In this document: positions 1 to 9,252 of the stretch, piece by piece
Layout of the letters: every line of letters begins with the position of its first letter
How positions within the stretch are numbered: position 1 is the first letter of the stretch
DNA from: Opitutaceae bacterium
GTDB lineage: Bacteria; Verrucomicrobiota; Verrucomicrobiia; Opitutales; Opitutaceae
Assembly: GCA_024233285.1 (NCBI GenBank)
Contig: JACKPU010000001.1
Span: 760,737 to 824,736 of the forward strand
Direction of reading: 5' to 3'
Length of the DNA stretch: 64,000 bases
Notes under the pieces: generated by a model
Told to the model about the DNA's origin: nothing
Seen by the model: the letters and a program-made list of their open reading frames with translations, nothing else
The model's database searches: none
Translations under genes and position numbers: made by a program

Positions 1-288
1 ATAGCCCGCGGCGCGAAACGTGTGCGCGAAAGTCGGCCAGTCGCTGCGCAACGGGCTGCCGTTGTCCCAAACTTCGACGTTATGCACATGTCGTGACGTC
101 ATCATCGCCGCGCGGCAGGGACAGCAAATGGGGGACGCGCAATAGGCGTGTTCCCACAGGGCACCGCGTTGGGCCAGCCGGTCCATCGTGGGTGTGCGGG
201 CAATCGCATCGCCATAACAACCTGTCATGTAAGCGGGCTGTTCGTCGGTGATGAATACGACGACGTTCGGGGATGACGGAGAAGGCAT
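1..288 (-). CDS. Sulfatase, N-terminal part (runs off the left edge)
   Basis: The frame stays open from an ATG at 288 to base 1, giving 96 residues and no stop, so this is the 5' part of a longer gene. The N-terminus has the alkaline-phosphatase-superfamily opening NVVVFITDEQPAYMTG, where the Asp would bind the catalytic metal. It then has the sulfatase signature C-x-P-x-R as C55-C56-P57-C58-R59. In Cys-type sulfatases the first Cys is oxidised to formylglycine and attacks the sulfate ester. The more common version is CTPSR or CSPSR; CCPCR is unusual but fits the pattern. It points away from the neighbouring VWA gene. The substrate cannot be named, but another sulfatase lies 1 kb away, so sulfated glycan degradation is likely. 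Confidence 0.85.
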   Translation of the reverse strand, partial: MPSPSSPNVVVFITDEQPAYMTGCYGDAIARTPTMDRLAQRGALWEHAYCASPICCPCRAAMMTSRHVHNVEVWDNGSPLRSDWPTFAHTFRAAGY

Positions 289-433
289 CCAAGTAACCAA
301 ACGGTTTCTTTGCTCGATGCCAAGTCGTCCTGACCGATGCCCACGACAGGCTTACAGAGAGAACGGACATGATCTGCGGCAGAGCTTAAAGCAAGCCATT
401 GACATGTGAGGAGTCTGAAAATGGGGTTACGTC

Positions 434-1162
434 ATGAGACGCGGAATTTTGTCATGTTTGTTCGGTTTGTTGGTCGTGCCATTGGCGGCTTCAACGATCA
501 ACCCGATGGATCTGGTCATTCTGGTGGATGAGAGTAGCAGCATCGGAGATGAGGACTTTGTCACCGAGCTGAATGCGATCAGTGCCATCTTGAACCACCT
601 GCCGGTGACGACAGCCGAAGTGAATGTGTCCTTGATCGCTTTCGGCACCACGGCTCGCACGGTGTCCAATTTAAGCGGCAACCTCGCGTCGATCCAATCG
701 ACCATCGACAATCTGTTTCAGGGCTACGGTAACACGAATCATGCCGAAGCTTTTAGCCTGGCGGCTTCCCAGTTCGACAACCATGGCCGCGAAGGAGCCA
801 CGGGCATTGTGTTTCTCATCACAGACGGCACTCCGACTCATCCCAGCGGAACGGCACTCAGCTCTGCGATTAATGCGGCGAATGACCTTAAGAACGACGG
901 TTACCTGCTGTATGCCATCGGGGTTGGTGGCGACGTTGGGATCACCGATCTGGAGTTATATGCCTCCACGCCGACGAACAGCTTCGTGTCTCACTACGAC
1001 AGTTTTGCTGATCTGGAAACTGCGGCGGAAACACTGGCGGATGACATCTTGACGCACTCCAGCCTGGCGGCGGTGCCGGAACCATCGGCGGTGGCGTTTT
1101 TGATCTTTCCGATTAGCGCACTCGGGATGGCCCTCTGGCGGCGCCGGGCCCGACGGGTCTGA
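434..1162 (+). CDS. Secreted VWA-domain protein with PEP-CTERM sorting signal
   Basis: The protein has 242 residues. Residues 1-20 form a signal peptide. A von Willebrand factor A domain follows, with the MIDAS motif D-x-S-x-S as D32-E-S-S-S36 and a later ITDGTP segment that matches the conserved Asp loop of the fold. VWA domains of this type bind ligands through a divalent cation. The last 29 residues are a textbook PEP-CTERM tail: VPEP at about 214-217, a hydrophobic helix, and an Arg-rich end (WRRRARR). Exosortase recognises this tail and anchors or releases the protein at the envelope. No exosortase gene is in the window. The ligand is unknown. It stands alone between two sulfatase genes, so a surface adhesion role is only a guess. 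Confidence 0.85.
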   Translation: MRRGILSCLFGLLVVPLAASTINPMDLVILVDESSSIGDEDFVTELNAISAILNHLPVTTAEVNVSLIAFGTTARTVSNLSGNLASIQSTIDNLFQGYGNTNHAEAFSLAASQFDNHGREGATGIVFLITDGTPTHPSGTALSSAINAANDLKNDGYLLYAIGVGGDVGITDLELYASTPTNSFVSHYDSFADLETAAETLADDILTHSSLAAVPEPSAVAFLIFPISALGMALWRRRARRV

Positions 1163-1253
1163 CCTGCGCCGCAGCGATTGGATGAGGGGAATAAACCGCC
1201 CGGTGCATTCCAAGCGGGTTGCACTGTGAAACCGGGGGCACCATAAACGCGTG

Positions 1254-2789
1254 ATGCCGTCACCCCGCCCCAACGTCCTGATGATTCTCGCTGATCAACA
1301 CCACGCCGGCCTGATGGGCTGCGCGGGCTTTGCCGGGGTGCACACGCCGCAGCTCGACGCGTTCGCGGCGGAGGGTATGCGCTTCACCGACGCCTATTGT
1401 CAGAATCCGATCTGCACGCCGAGCCGCGTGAGCATCCTGAGCGGACAATATTGTCAGAATCACGGTTACTACGGTCTTTCCGGCCCGGCCCCGACGGGAT
1501 TGCCGAATCTGTTCCGCCACTTTCGAGCCGCCGGTTACCGCACGGCGGCGTATGGCAAACTGCACTTGCCGGAATCACCGCGCAATTGGATCGCCGACGA
1601 TGTGGATGAATTCGGTGATGCCTACGAATCGGTCGACGGCGAACGCGGCAATTCGGAGTTTCTCAATGGCCTGGCCGCGCTAGGCCTGCGCGACAAGGAG
1701 GACAGCTGGCGCAATCTGCACAGCTTTTACGGGGCGCAATTGCCGAATGACGCCTGTCCGTCGGCCTTGCCGTATGAACACACGATGGAGCGCTGGGCGG
1801 CGCAGAAAGCGATGGACTTTGCTGTGGCCGATGCGACCCGGCCTTTTTGCATTCAGATCGCCCTGCAACGTCCGCATCACCCGCTGATTCCGCAACGCCA
1901 GTTTTGGGACCTGTATCCGGCCGACCTCGAATTGCCCGCGACAGTGGATCATGATCCGGTCGGACGGCCGCCGCATTTCCGCGAAATGTGGCAACGCTTT
2001 CGGCAGATGGATTGGGAGTTTGCGCAACCCGGGGAAACGTATCGCGACGGTGCACGGCGCGCCTGGCGCGGCACGCTGGCCTGCATTACGCAGATGGACG
2101 ACGTGGTGGGCCGCGTGCTGGCGTTTCTGCGCGAGCGCGGTTTGGACGAGAACACCATCGTCATCTATGGCAGCGATCACGGCGCCTACCACGGCATACA
2201 CGGCATCGCCGAAAAGGCGCCGGGCATTTGCTCCGATGCGGTTTGCCGGGTGCCGATGATCTGGCGCGTGCCCGGCGTGACACCGGCCGGGGCGGTTTGC
2301 TCCGGTCTGGTCGAGAATATCGACATGGCGCCGACGCTGGCGAAGTTGTGCGGCGTCGACGGCTTTGATTCGACCGACGGCGTTGATCTGACCCCGCTGT
2401 TGAGCGGTGCGACCCGGACGGGCAAACCCGCGGCCGTCACGGAAAACCCGTGGAGCAAGGCGATTCGTTGGGGTCGCTGGCGCTATGTGCATTATCCCGA
2501 GGCGATGTTTGACAGTGCGAACCACGACGAGCTCTACGACCTCGCGGCCGATCCGGACGAATTGTGCAATCTGGCGGCCGATCCCGCGCACCAGTCGGTC
2601 GTGTGTGAAGCGCGGGGCCGCCTGCTCGATTGGGCGGCGCTGTCGAACCGTTTGGTCAACATGCACCCGGGGGTTGCCTTGACCGGCAAGGTGATGGGCA
2701 GGAGCACCTATCCGCTTGGGTCCGACGGCACGGCGCCGAATCATGTGCAGCCGCGGCACCGTGACTTGCCGACGAAAAATTATCTTTAA
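1254..2789 (+). CDS. Sulfatase (Cys-type)
   Basis: About 511 residues, full length for the family. It starts PRPNVLMILADQ with the metal-binding Asp, carries the activation motif CTPSR at about residues 54-58 (formylglycine precursor Cys), and has later metal-site elements such as YGSDHGAYHG near residue 305. The C-terminus has the LYDLAADPDELCNL segment typical of this group. There is no clear signal peptide. A GTG lies one codon upstream of the chosen ATG. Family knowledge says it hydrolyses sulfate esters. Its neighbour downstream is an L-fuconolactonase-like enzyme, which points to sulfated fucose-type sugars, but the exact substrate cannot be read from the sequence. Confidence 0.9.
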   Translation: MPSPRPNVLMILADQHHAGLMGCAGFAGVHTPQLDAFAAEGMRFTDAYCQNPICTPSRVSILSGQYCQNHGYYGLSGPAPTGLPNLFRHFRAAGYRTAAYGKLHLPESPRNWIADDVDEFGDAYESVDGERGNSEFLNGLAALGLRDKEDSWRNLHSFYGAQLPNDACPSALPYEHTMERWAAQKAMDFAVADATRPFCIQIALQRPHHPLIPQRQFWDLYPADLELPATVDHDPVGRPPHFREMWQRFRQMDWEFAQPGETYRDGARRAWRGTLACITQMDDVVGRVLAFLRERGLDENTIVIYGSDHGAYHGIHGIAEKAPGICSDAVCRVPMIWRVPGVTPAGAVCSGLVENIDMAPTLAKLCGVDGFDSTDGVDLTPLLSGATRTGKPAAVTENPWSKAIRWGRWRYVHYPEAMFDSANHDELYDLAADPDELCNLAADPAHQSVVCEARGRLLDWAALSNRLVNMHPGVALTGKVMGRSTYPLGSDGTAPNHVQPRHRDLPTKNYL

Positions 2790-2828
2790 TCGCCGTGTGT
2801 TTTGCCGCGGCGGCGACAAGCTTTGTCC

Positions 2829-3686
2829 ATGCCCCTCGACTTGATCGACACCCACGTGCACCTGCTGCACCACGATTTGTTCACCTATGCGTGGTGTGCC
2901 GAAAACGCCGCCTTGCAGGGCAATCGCACCCTGGATGATTACCGCCGCGCCCTGCGCCCCGGTCCGTCTTCCGTCCGCGTGCAATCGCTGCTCTACATGG
3001 AGGCCGATGTATTGCCGGCGGAACAAGAGCTGGAGGCGGAGTTATTCTCGCGACTCGCGTCGCGCGACAAGGACAATCCGGTGTTACTCGCCTTGATTGC
3101 CGGCGCCCAACCCGAGTCTGAAACCTTTGCCCAACAGCTCGACGTGCTGGCGCGCGATGTGCGCGTGCGCGGGGTGCGCCGCGTCTTGCACACGCAGCCC
3201 GACGAGGTGCTTGCTTCGCCGGTGCTGGCGGAAAATCTGCGCCTGCTCGCGCAGCGCGAATTGACCTTCGATTTGTGCGTGCGTCCGCGGCAACTGCCGC
3301 TCGTCACCGCGCTGGTGACGGCCTGTCCGCAAACGCAATTCGTGCTCGATCATGCGGCCGCGCCGGATCTGGTCGGTGGCGATCTGTCCGCATGGCGTGA
3401 CGGCATGCGCGAACTCGCGGCGCGCCCCAATGTCGCGTGCAAGTTTTCCGGCCTCGGCAGCCTGGCCGATCCGGGCAAGCCGCTGACGCTGCAGGTGCGA
3501 CCGGTTTTCGAACACTGTCTGGAATGCTTTTTCCCCGAGCGCATCCTGTGGGGCAGCGATTGGCCGGTCTCGGCCGATCTCAATGCGTGGCTCGACACGA
3601 CCGCCACGCTGCTCGGCGAGCTCAGCGAACACGAGCAAGCCGCCATCGCCGCCAACAACGCCAATCGCATCTATCGGCTGAACTGA
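2829..3686 (+). CDS. Amidohydrolase, L-fuconolactonase-like (COG3618)
   Basis: 285 residues from the ATG at 2829; a TTG 27 bases upstream would only add a poorly conserved basic leader. The N-terminal DTHVH (D7, H9, H11) is the first metal-binding strand of the amidohydrolase TIM barrel. Later elements fit the COG3618 family: VLDHAA, a CKFSGLGS strand, and LWGSDWPVS with the conserved Asp near the C-terminus. Members open sugar lactones such as L-fucono-1,5-lactone in oxidative L-fucose or L-rhamnose breakdown. It begins 39 bases after the sulfatase stop on the same strand, so the two are probably co-transcribed. Other lactones or 2-pyrone dicarboxylate-type substrates remain possible. Confidence 0.8.
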   Translation: MPLDLIDTHVHLLHHDLFTYAWCAENAALQGNRTLDDYRRALRPGPSSVRVQSLLYMEADVLPAEQELEAELFSRLASRDKDNPVLLALIAGAQPESETFAQQLDVLARDVRVRGVRRVLHTQPDEVLASPVLAENLRLLAQRELTFDLCVRPRQLPLVTALVTACPQTQFVLDHAAAPDLVGGDLSAWRDGMRELAARPNVACKFSGLGSLADPGKPLTLQVRPVFEHCLECFFPERILWGSDWPVSADLNAWLDTTATLLGELSEHEQAAIAANNANRIYRLN

Positions 3687-3699
3687 TGCGCTGCCGCGG

Positions 3700-5346
3700 C
3701 TACCTTGGTCTCATCACGTGCGCGTGCGGATCGCCTTCGACCGGGTCGAGGCGTTCCGGCGGCCAGGACAGTTCGACTCCGCGTTCCTGCAGGTGGGATT
3801 GAAAACGCCTGAGCCGTTTGGGGTCCGACTGCACGGTATGAATATCGCGGCCGCCGCGCAGACAGTAGGCGGCGAGGAAGCCGGCAACCTCGCCGATGTT
3901 CCATTCAACGGGATGCAGCCGGTAGCAGCCGTTCGTGAGATGCGTCGTGCCGATGTTTTTGCATGCCGGGAGCAAGTTTTTCATCCGCACCGGGATGAGC
4001 GCGCCGAGCGGGATTTGAAACGGCAGTGACGGCACGTCGATGTAGTTGTCGCCGCCGGAGGATGGGTGCAGATCGATGCGATAGTAACCAATGCCGACGC
4101 TGTCGGGAAACTCACGCGCGCGGTCCGCACCGGCCGGCAGGTGGGCAGCGGAAACGTCCTGCTCGCGAATCGTGGTCACCGCTCGAATGCGCCGTGACTC
4201 GCGAATGTAGGGCGCCATGGCCAATCCATCGTCCGTGCCCATGACGTCGGGCCGCAGCCGCAATCCTGGCCAACCAACGCCGCCATCGGGGCGGGGCGCC
4301 TCGGTTTGCAACCAGTGGAAGACAGCGAGGCTCAGTTGCTTCGCGCCATCGTAGTAACTGTAGCGCTGGGCGGCGTTGCCCGTGACGAGGTCGCCGCCGA
4401 GATAGTCGATCATCGGCCAGTTCACCATCACGATGTCACTGGGGTAGGTGCCGGGTTCGAAGAGATCGCGGTCGATGATGCGGCGAAAAGTCCAGAGCCC
4501 GGAAAACAGCCCGAGCTTTTCCTGATGCGGCGCAAACTTGTAAGTCATCGGCTCCATCGTTCGCGGATTGAGTCCGCTCCAACCCAGCCAGGGCCCCGGC
4601 CACGGCGGCGTGAGTGGGGCGAGGTAGTTACGCCAAAACGTGTAGTCGCGCGGCGGTGGTCCGACATGATTGGCGCCCTCGAGGTGTTCCAACGCGAAAC
4701 ACCAGGAGAAAGCCTGGCTGTTCGTCGGCTGGGCCACGGCGGGCGCCGAGGGCTCGCCGGTTTGCGCGCGCGACTCGCGTCCGGTCACCGACTCAGTGCC
4801 GCTCAGCGCGATCAAGTCACCCAGTTCCGTGGCGTCGAGAAACATGCGGGCGGTGAGTAGCACCTGATCGCCGTTTCGACGGTCGGTCAGGGTTACGCCG
4901 CTGATCAGATCGGGTTCGGCGGTTTCCGCGGCGGTGATCTGGTGGTGGCGGATGACTTGCAGCTGTCCGCTCATTTCGTAAGACGCAAGCATCGCTTCCA
5001 GCACGGCGAGTGCGACTTTGGGTTCGTGACAGAGCGGAGAAACCCAACCATTGCCGGGGTTGAGTTTGGGATCGTCGCGATATTCCGGGCGCAGCGGATA
5101 GTGCGTCCGATAGTAATCGCGCACGGCGGTGCGGAATTTCGCGTAGCTGGCCGTGCGTCCGAAGCGCTCGATCCAGCCATGCTCGTCCGGCGGCACGGCC
5201 TGCGCGGTCAGTTGTCCGCCGATCCATGCGGTTTCTTCGGAGAGAATGACCTTGGCACCATTCTCCAGCGCGGCGATTGCGGCGGCGCAACCGCCCACGC
5301 CTCCGCCGATGATGGCTATGTCTGCGGTGTAATTAGCTCGTGACAT
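3700..5346 (-). CDS. FAD-dependent oxidoreductase (FAD_oxidored family)
   Basis: 548 residues. The N-terminus carries a Rossmann dinucleotide motif, IAIIGGGVGGCAAAIAA, with the glycines at residues 14-19, followed by an acidic strand end (SEE). The RMFLDATELGDLIALSG segment and the HPSSGGDNYIDVPSLPFQIPLG region are typical of the FAD_oxidored family, often annotated as xanthan-lyase-like in Verrucomicrobiota and Planctomycetota. No signal peptide is visible. The gene follows the Gfo/Idh/MocA gene with a 9-base gap, so the two form an operon. A sugar or sugar-acid oxidation is likely from the context, but the substrate is unknown. Confidence 0.82.
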   Translation of the reverse strand: MSRANYTADIAIIGGGVGGCAAAIAALENGAKVILSEETAWIGGQLTAQAVPPDEHGWIERFGRTASYAKFRTAVRDYYRTHYPLRPEYRDDPKLNPGNGWVSPLCHEPKVALAVLEAMLASYEMSGQLQVIRHHQITAAETAEPDLISGVTLTDRRNGDQVLLTARMFLDATELGDLIALSGTESVTGRESRAQTGEPSAPAVAQPTNSQAFSWCFALEHLEGANHVGPPPRDYTFWRNYLAPLTPPWPGPWLGWSGLNPRTMEPMTYKFAPHQEKLGLFSGLWTFRRIIDRDLFEPGTYPSDIVMVNWPMIDYLGGDLVTGNAAQRYSYYDGAKQLSLAVFHWLQTEAPRPDGGVGWPGLRLRPDVMGTDDGLAMAPYIRESRRIRAVTTIREQDVSAAHLPAGADRAREFPDSVGIGYYRIDLHPSSGGDNYIDVPSLPFQIPLGALIPVRMKNLLPACKNIGTTHLTNGCYRLHPVEWNIGEVAGFLAAYCLRGGRDIHTVQSDPKRLRRFQSHLQERGVELSWPPERLDPVEGDPHAHVMRPR

Positions 5347-5355
5347 GCGGTCAGG

Positions 5356-6456
5356 TTAGAGCTCTGTGACGGGCTGCACGTTTACGAAACGTCCTGTCTC
5401 GGCACTGCGCTTGGCGGCGAGACAGGCATAGACGCTTTCCAGTCCTGCGCGCATGGGAGTCAGGGATTTGGCGCGACCGTGAATCACATCGCTGAAGTTG
5501 CGCACAAGCACCGCGTCACCGCCGAAGTGTTCCACCCCGGCGGGGGGAGCGAAGTCTTGCGGCTTTGAATCCGTCGAATGCGGGATGACGCGCAGCGCAT
5601 TGGCATACCAATCAAATCGCAGCGTGCCGTGTAGACCGGAGATCGTGGCGCCGCGTGTAGCGGCGTCATTGCGCGAATAGAAGACCTGCGTGTAAACGCC
5701 TTGCGCACCGTTGGCGAATTCCAGCAGCGCGCTGGACGAGTCTTCATTCATTCCGGTTTCCGGCGTGCCGACCTGGGGGTAGTAAGCGGCGTCCGGATCC
5801 CCGCCAGCCGGTTCAAGCGACTTGTCGCGATAAACCCGCCCGCAGGCTTTCATCGCCGCGACGCGCGTAATCGGCGCGCCGGCGAGATAAGCGAGGTAAT
5901 CGAAGTCGTGGGTGGCCTTTTGCAAAAAGAGTCCCTGCGTGATGTTATAGTCACGATACCAGCGGTCGAAGTAAACATCACCGTAGGTCACATAGTTGAC
6001 GCCGAGCAGGTGTTCAACGCGACCGACGGCACCTTGATTGATTTGCTGTTTGGCCTCCGTGCATAGCTGGCTCACGCGCAAAGGAAAACTCACGACCACT
6101 TCGCTTTTGGCACTCTGCCATGCGCGTTCCAATGCGCGTGCGTCGCGCATCGTGGTGGCGATGGGTTTCTCGAGGAATAAAGGCACACCGGCCGAGGCGA
6201 CGGCGGCGGCGTAGCGCGCGTGCAGATTGCAGCGGGTGCCGATGACGAGCGCATCGGGGCGTCCGCGATTTAGCAGCGTCTTGACCGAGGAGTAGAACGT
6301 TGCGGCCTGCCGATCCGCTTCGGGCAGGCGTTCGCGGGCGCCGGTTTCATCCGGATCGAGCACGGCCGTCACCCGGCATGCCGAATCAAGCGCCACAAGC
6401 TGTTTGATGATGCCGCTGACCCGGCGGCCAAGGCCAATGACTCCGATTTTTATCAT
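5356..6456 (-). CDS. Gfo/Idh/MocA family oxidoreductase
   Basis: 366 residues from the ATG at 6456, which puts the NAD(P)-binding strand MIKIGVIGLGRRVSG at the very N-terminus; a TTG 66 bases upstream would add an unconserved leader. The family motif EKPIATTMRDA lies near residue 96 and carries the Lys that helps position substrate. The C-terminal GFO_IDH_MocA domain covers the rest. Members oxidise or reduce sugars, inositols and sugar acids with NAD(P). It is the first gene of a two-gene minus-strand operon with the FAD oxidoreductase and diverges from the transporter at 6620. The substrate is not readable from sequence; a role in the adjacent glycan pathway is inferred. Confidence 0.88.
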   Translation of the reverse strand: MIKIGVIGLGRRVSGIIKQLVALDSACRVTAVLDPDETGARERLPEADRQAATFYSSVKTLLNRGRPDALVIGTRCNLHARYAAAVASAGVPLFLEKPIATTMRDARALERAWQSAKSEVVVSFPLRVSQLCTEAKQQINQGAVGRVEHLLGVNYVTYGDVYFDRWYRDYNITQGLFLQKATHDFDYLAYLAGAPITRVAAMKACGRVYRDKSLEPAGGDPDAAYYPQVGTPETGMNEDSSSALLEFANGAQGVYTQVFYSRNDAATRGATISGLHGTLRFDWYANALRVIPHSTDSKPQDFAPPAGVEHFGGDAVLVRNFSDVIHGRAKSLTPMRAGLESVYACLAAKRSAETGRFVNVQPVTEL

Positions 6457-6619
6457 GCTGCAAAGCGGGAATGGGCCGTGAGCTTGGGTTGCGGAATCAG
6501 AAGCACCAAGCCTATATCGCAAACTTTGTCATAGCATTATGGCGATCGCTCGAAGGTTGCAGTCGGGTGACGAAGCCGTAACAACGGATGCTCGTTTTCG
6601 TTCCCTAACCCCTTTTCGC

Positions 6620-8458
6620 ATGGAAACCCTCCTGATCGCGCTGCTGAGCGGCCTTGGCTTCATCGTCGCCTATCACACCTATGGCCGCTGGCTTGGCGGC
6701 AAGATTTTCAAACTCACAGCCGGGCACATCTGCCCGTCGCAAAAACTCGAGGACGGCGTGGATTACGTGCCGACCTCCAAGGGCGTGGTCTTTGGTCACC
6801 ACTTTGCGTCGATCGCGGGCACGGGTCCGATTGTCGGCCCGGCCATCGGCATCATGTGGGGCTGGTTGCCGGCGCTGCTGTGGGTGGTGCTCGGCTCGAT
6901 CTTCATCGGCGCGGTGCACGACTTCGGCGCGCTGGTGGTTTCGCTGCGCAACAACGGTCAGACCGTGGGTGACGTGGCCGGTCGCTTGCTGAACAAACGC
7001 GTGCGCCTGCTGTTTCTGTTCATCCTGTTCATGGCGCTGACGATCGTGCTCGCAATTTTTGGCTTGGTGATTGCGGCGGTGTTCCGCCAATACCCCGCGG
7101 CGATCGTGCCGTGCATGATCCAGATTCCCATCGCGGTGATCATCGGTTCGTGGCTGCACCGCAAGGGCGTGCACCTGCTCGTGCCGTCGCTGATCGCGCT
7201 CGCGGTCATGTATCTGACCGTTATCTACGGCGACGTCGGCGTGCTGCACACGCTCAATACCACGATGGCCGGCTGGTCTTCCTGGACCTGGGTCGTGCTG
7301 CTGCTGCTCTATTCCTACGTGGCCTCGGTGCTGCCGGTCTGGTCGCTCCTGCAACCGCGCGACTACATCAATGCCCTGCAACTCATCTCGATTCTCGGCC
7401 TGCTGGTGATCGGTTTGATTGTGGCGGCGATCGCGGGTGGCGCACCGCTGGCGGATGGCACGCGCCCGGCGCTCGAACTGGCGGCGCCGATGGTGAATTG
7501 GAATCCGGCGGGGGCGCCGCTCGTGTTTCCGTTTCTCTTCATCACGATCGCGTGCGGCGCGATCAGCGGGTTCCACTGCCTCGTCAGCAGCGGCACCAGC
7601 AGCAAACAGCTCAAGAGCGAGCCCGATGCGCGTTTCGTCGGTTACGGCGGCATGCTGACCGAAGGGTTTCTCGCCGTGCTCGTGATTCTCGCCTGCGCGG
7701 CCGGTCTCGGTCTCGGCTTGGCCAACGCCGATGGCGCGGTGCTGACTGGCGAGGCGGCCTGGCTCACGCGTTACAGCGTCTGGTCCGCCAGCCTCGGGCC
7801 GCTGGTCGGCGCCTTCGTGGATGGCTCTTCCAATTTTCTCAAGGCGCTCGGCCTGCCGGCCGGCGTGGCGGTGGCGATGATGGGGGTGTTCGTGGCCTCG
7901 TTTGCGGGCACGACGCTCGACAGCGCCTGCCGCTTGCAGCGTTACGTGATCCAGGAACTCGCGGCCACGGTGGCGCCGCGCACGAGTGGATTCGATTTGT
8001 TCGCATGGCTGCGGGGCAAACACGGCGCCACGATTTTGGCGGTGGCCTGCGCGGCGTTTATCGCCGCCGCCCCGCCGTCGGGACAGGAATGGAGCTTCGC
8101 CAACGCGGGCAAAGGCGGGCTCATTCTCTGGCCGCTCTTTGGCGCAACCAATCAGCTGCTCGGCGGCCTGTCGTTCCTCGTGATCACGTTTTATCTCTGG
8201 CGCCGCGGTATCGCGGTTTGGTTCGTGGTGCTGCCGATGATTTTCATGCTGATCATCCCGATGTGGGCGATGATCTGGCAGGTGTTCATCGGTGGAGCCG
8301 ATACGCCCAGCTGGTTGAGCCAAGGCAAGTGGCTGCTCGTCGGCATCGCGGTCGCCACCCTCGTGCTCGAGGTCTGGATGATCATCGAAGCGATCAAACT
8401 CTTCCCCCGCGCCAAGGGCATCATCGAAGCCAACGCCGTCGTTCCCGTCAGAGCATAA
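6620..8458 (+). CDS. cstA: CstA-family carbon starvation protein / pyruvate-type transporter
   Basis: About 612 residues with some 15 hydrophobic segments. The ATG at 6620 is preferred because METLLIALLSGLGFIVAYHTYGR starts directly with the first membrane helix; an upstream in-frame ATG at 6539 adds an unlikely leader. CstA family landmarks include FGHHFASIAGTGPIVGPA, the HDFGALVVSLRNNGQTVGDVA loop, and FAGTTLDSACRLQRY near residue 440. E. coli CstA (about 700 residues) takes up peptides and pyruvate during carbon limitation; this protein belongs to the shorter branch. It diverges from the Gfo/Idh gene and is followed after 41 bases by the PhyH gene. No regulatory site was recognised upstream. 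Confidence 0.92.
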   Translation: METLLIALLSGLGFIVAYHTYGRWLGGKIFKLTAGHICPSQKLEDGVDYVPTSKGVVFGHHFASIAGTGPIVGPAIGIMWGWLPALLWVVLGSIFIGAVHDFGALVVSLRNNGQTVGDVAGRLLNKRVRLLFLFILFMALTIVLAIFGLVIAAVFRQYPAAIVPCMIQIPIAVIIGSWLHRKGVHLLVPSLIALAVMYLTVIYGDVGVLHTLNTTMAGWSSWTWVVLLLLYSYVASVLPVWSLLQPRDYINALQLISILGLLVIGLIVAAIAGGAPLADGTRPALELAAPMVNWNPAGAPLVFPFLFITIACGAISGFHCLVSSGTSSKQLKSEPDARFVGYGGMLTEGFLAVLVILACAAGLGLGLANADGAVLTGEAAWLTRYSVWSASLGPLVGAFVDGSSNFLKALGLPAGVAVAMMGVFVASFAGTTLDSACRLQRYVIQELAATVAPRTSGFDLFAWLRGKHGATILAVACAAFIAAAPPSGQEWSFANAGKGGLILWPLFGATNQLLGGLSFLVITFYLWRRGIAVWFVVLPMIFMLIIPMWAMIWQVFIGGADTPSWLSQGKWLLVGIAVATLVLEVWMIIEAIKLFPRAKGIIEANAVVPVRA

Positions 8459-8499
8459 CGCGCCCGGGACGTATGTCCCCGAATGCCTTTTGACCATTC

Positions 8500-9252
8500 A
8501 TGAACACCGCTGCACCGGAATTGATTCCCGAAAACCTGCGCCGCCAATTCCGTGAAGAAGGCTGGCTCGTGCTCCCTGGCGTCGTGCCGCCGGAGCATCT
8601 CGCGATGATGCGCGAGGTCTGCAGCGAAATGATCGCCGGTTACGATGCCGAAATGGACGCGGCGGGCGTGACGCAGCAGGGCATCAACATCAAGGGCAGC
8701 CGTTACTTCATCGCCAACCGGCACCAGGGCACGCGCCTGCCGGAGTTCATTTACAGCGACGTGATGGAGCAGGTCTGCCGCGCGACACTGGGTGACAACG
8801 CGTATCTGTTTTGGGAGCAGTTCGTCGTCAAAGGCCCCGAAAAGGGCGCCAAGTTCAGCTGGCATCAGGACTCTGCCTACGTCGGCACGCCGCACCGGCC
8901 TTACATCACCTGTTGGGTGACGCTCGACGATGTGAGCGAGGCGAACGGCACGGTTTATCTGTTGCCGTATTCCCGTCACGGCACGCGCGAAGTCGTGCCG
9001 CACAAACAGAATCCGGAGACCAACGATCTCGAAGGCTACTTTGGGGATGATCCGGGTGATCCGGTGATCGTGCCCGCGGGCAGCATCGCGTGTTTTTCCA
9101 GCACGGTCCTGCATCGCAGTGGCTTCAACCGCACGCCGAACTGGCGGCGCGTTTACCTGCCGCAGTATTCCGCCGAACCATTATTACGTCCCGACGGCAA
9201 GTTGGCGGCGTTTGCCGAGCCGTTCATCGTGGACGGCAAGCGTGTGCGGTAA
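8500..9252 (+). CDS. Phytanoyl-CoA dioxygenase (PhyH) family protein
   Basis: 250 residues, typical length. It has the Fe(II)/2-oxoglutarate facial triad: H122-x-D124 in FSWHQDSAYVG and a distal His at 205 in VLHRSGFN, followed by a basic residue (WRRVYLPQY, about 216-217) suited to bind 2-oxoglutarate. Members hydroxylate a wide range of small molecules. The enzyme is soluble and has no signal peptide. It follows the CstA gene at 41 bases and ends at a strong bidirectional terminator. In Verrucomicrobiota and Planctomycetota, PhyH proteins often sit with sugar-catabolic oxidoreductases, but the substrate here is unknown. Confidence 0.88.
   Translation: MNTAAPELIPENLRRQFREEGWLVLPGVVPPEHLAMMREVCSEMIAGYDAEMDAAGVTQQGINIKGSRYFIANRHQGTRLPEFIYSDVMEQVCRATLGDNAYLFWEQFVVKGPEKGAKFSWHQDSAYVGTPHRPYITCWVTLDDVSEANGTVYLLPYSRHGTREVVPHKQNPETNDLEGYFGDDPGDPVIVPAGSIACFSSTVLHRSGFNRTPNWRRVYLPQYSAEPLLRPDGKLAAFAEPFIVDGKRVR

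Noticed and set aside
6605..8497. Open frame of 630 codons antisense to cstA
   Set aside because: Arg, His and Gln-rich shadow translation; the sense strand is a complete CstA.
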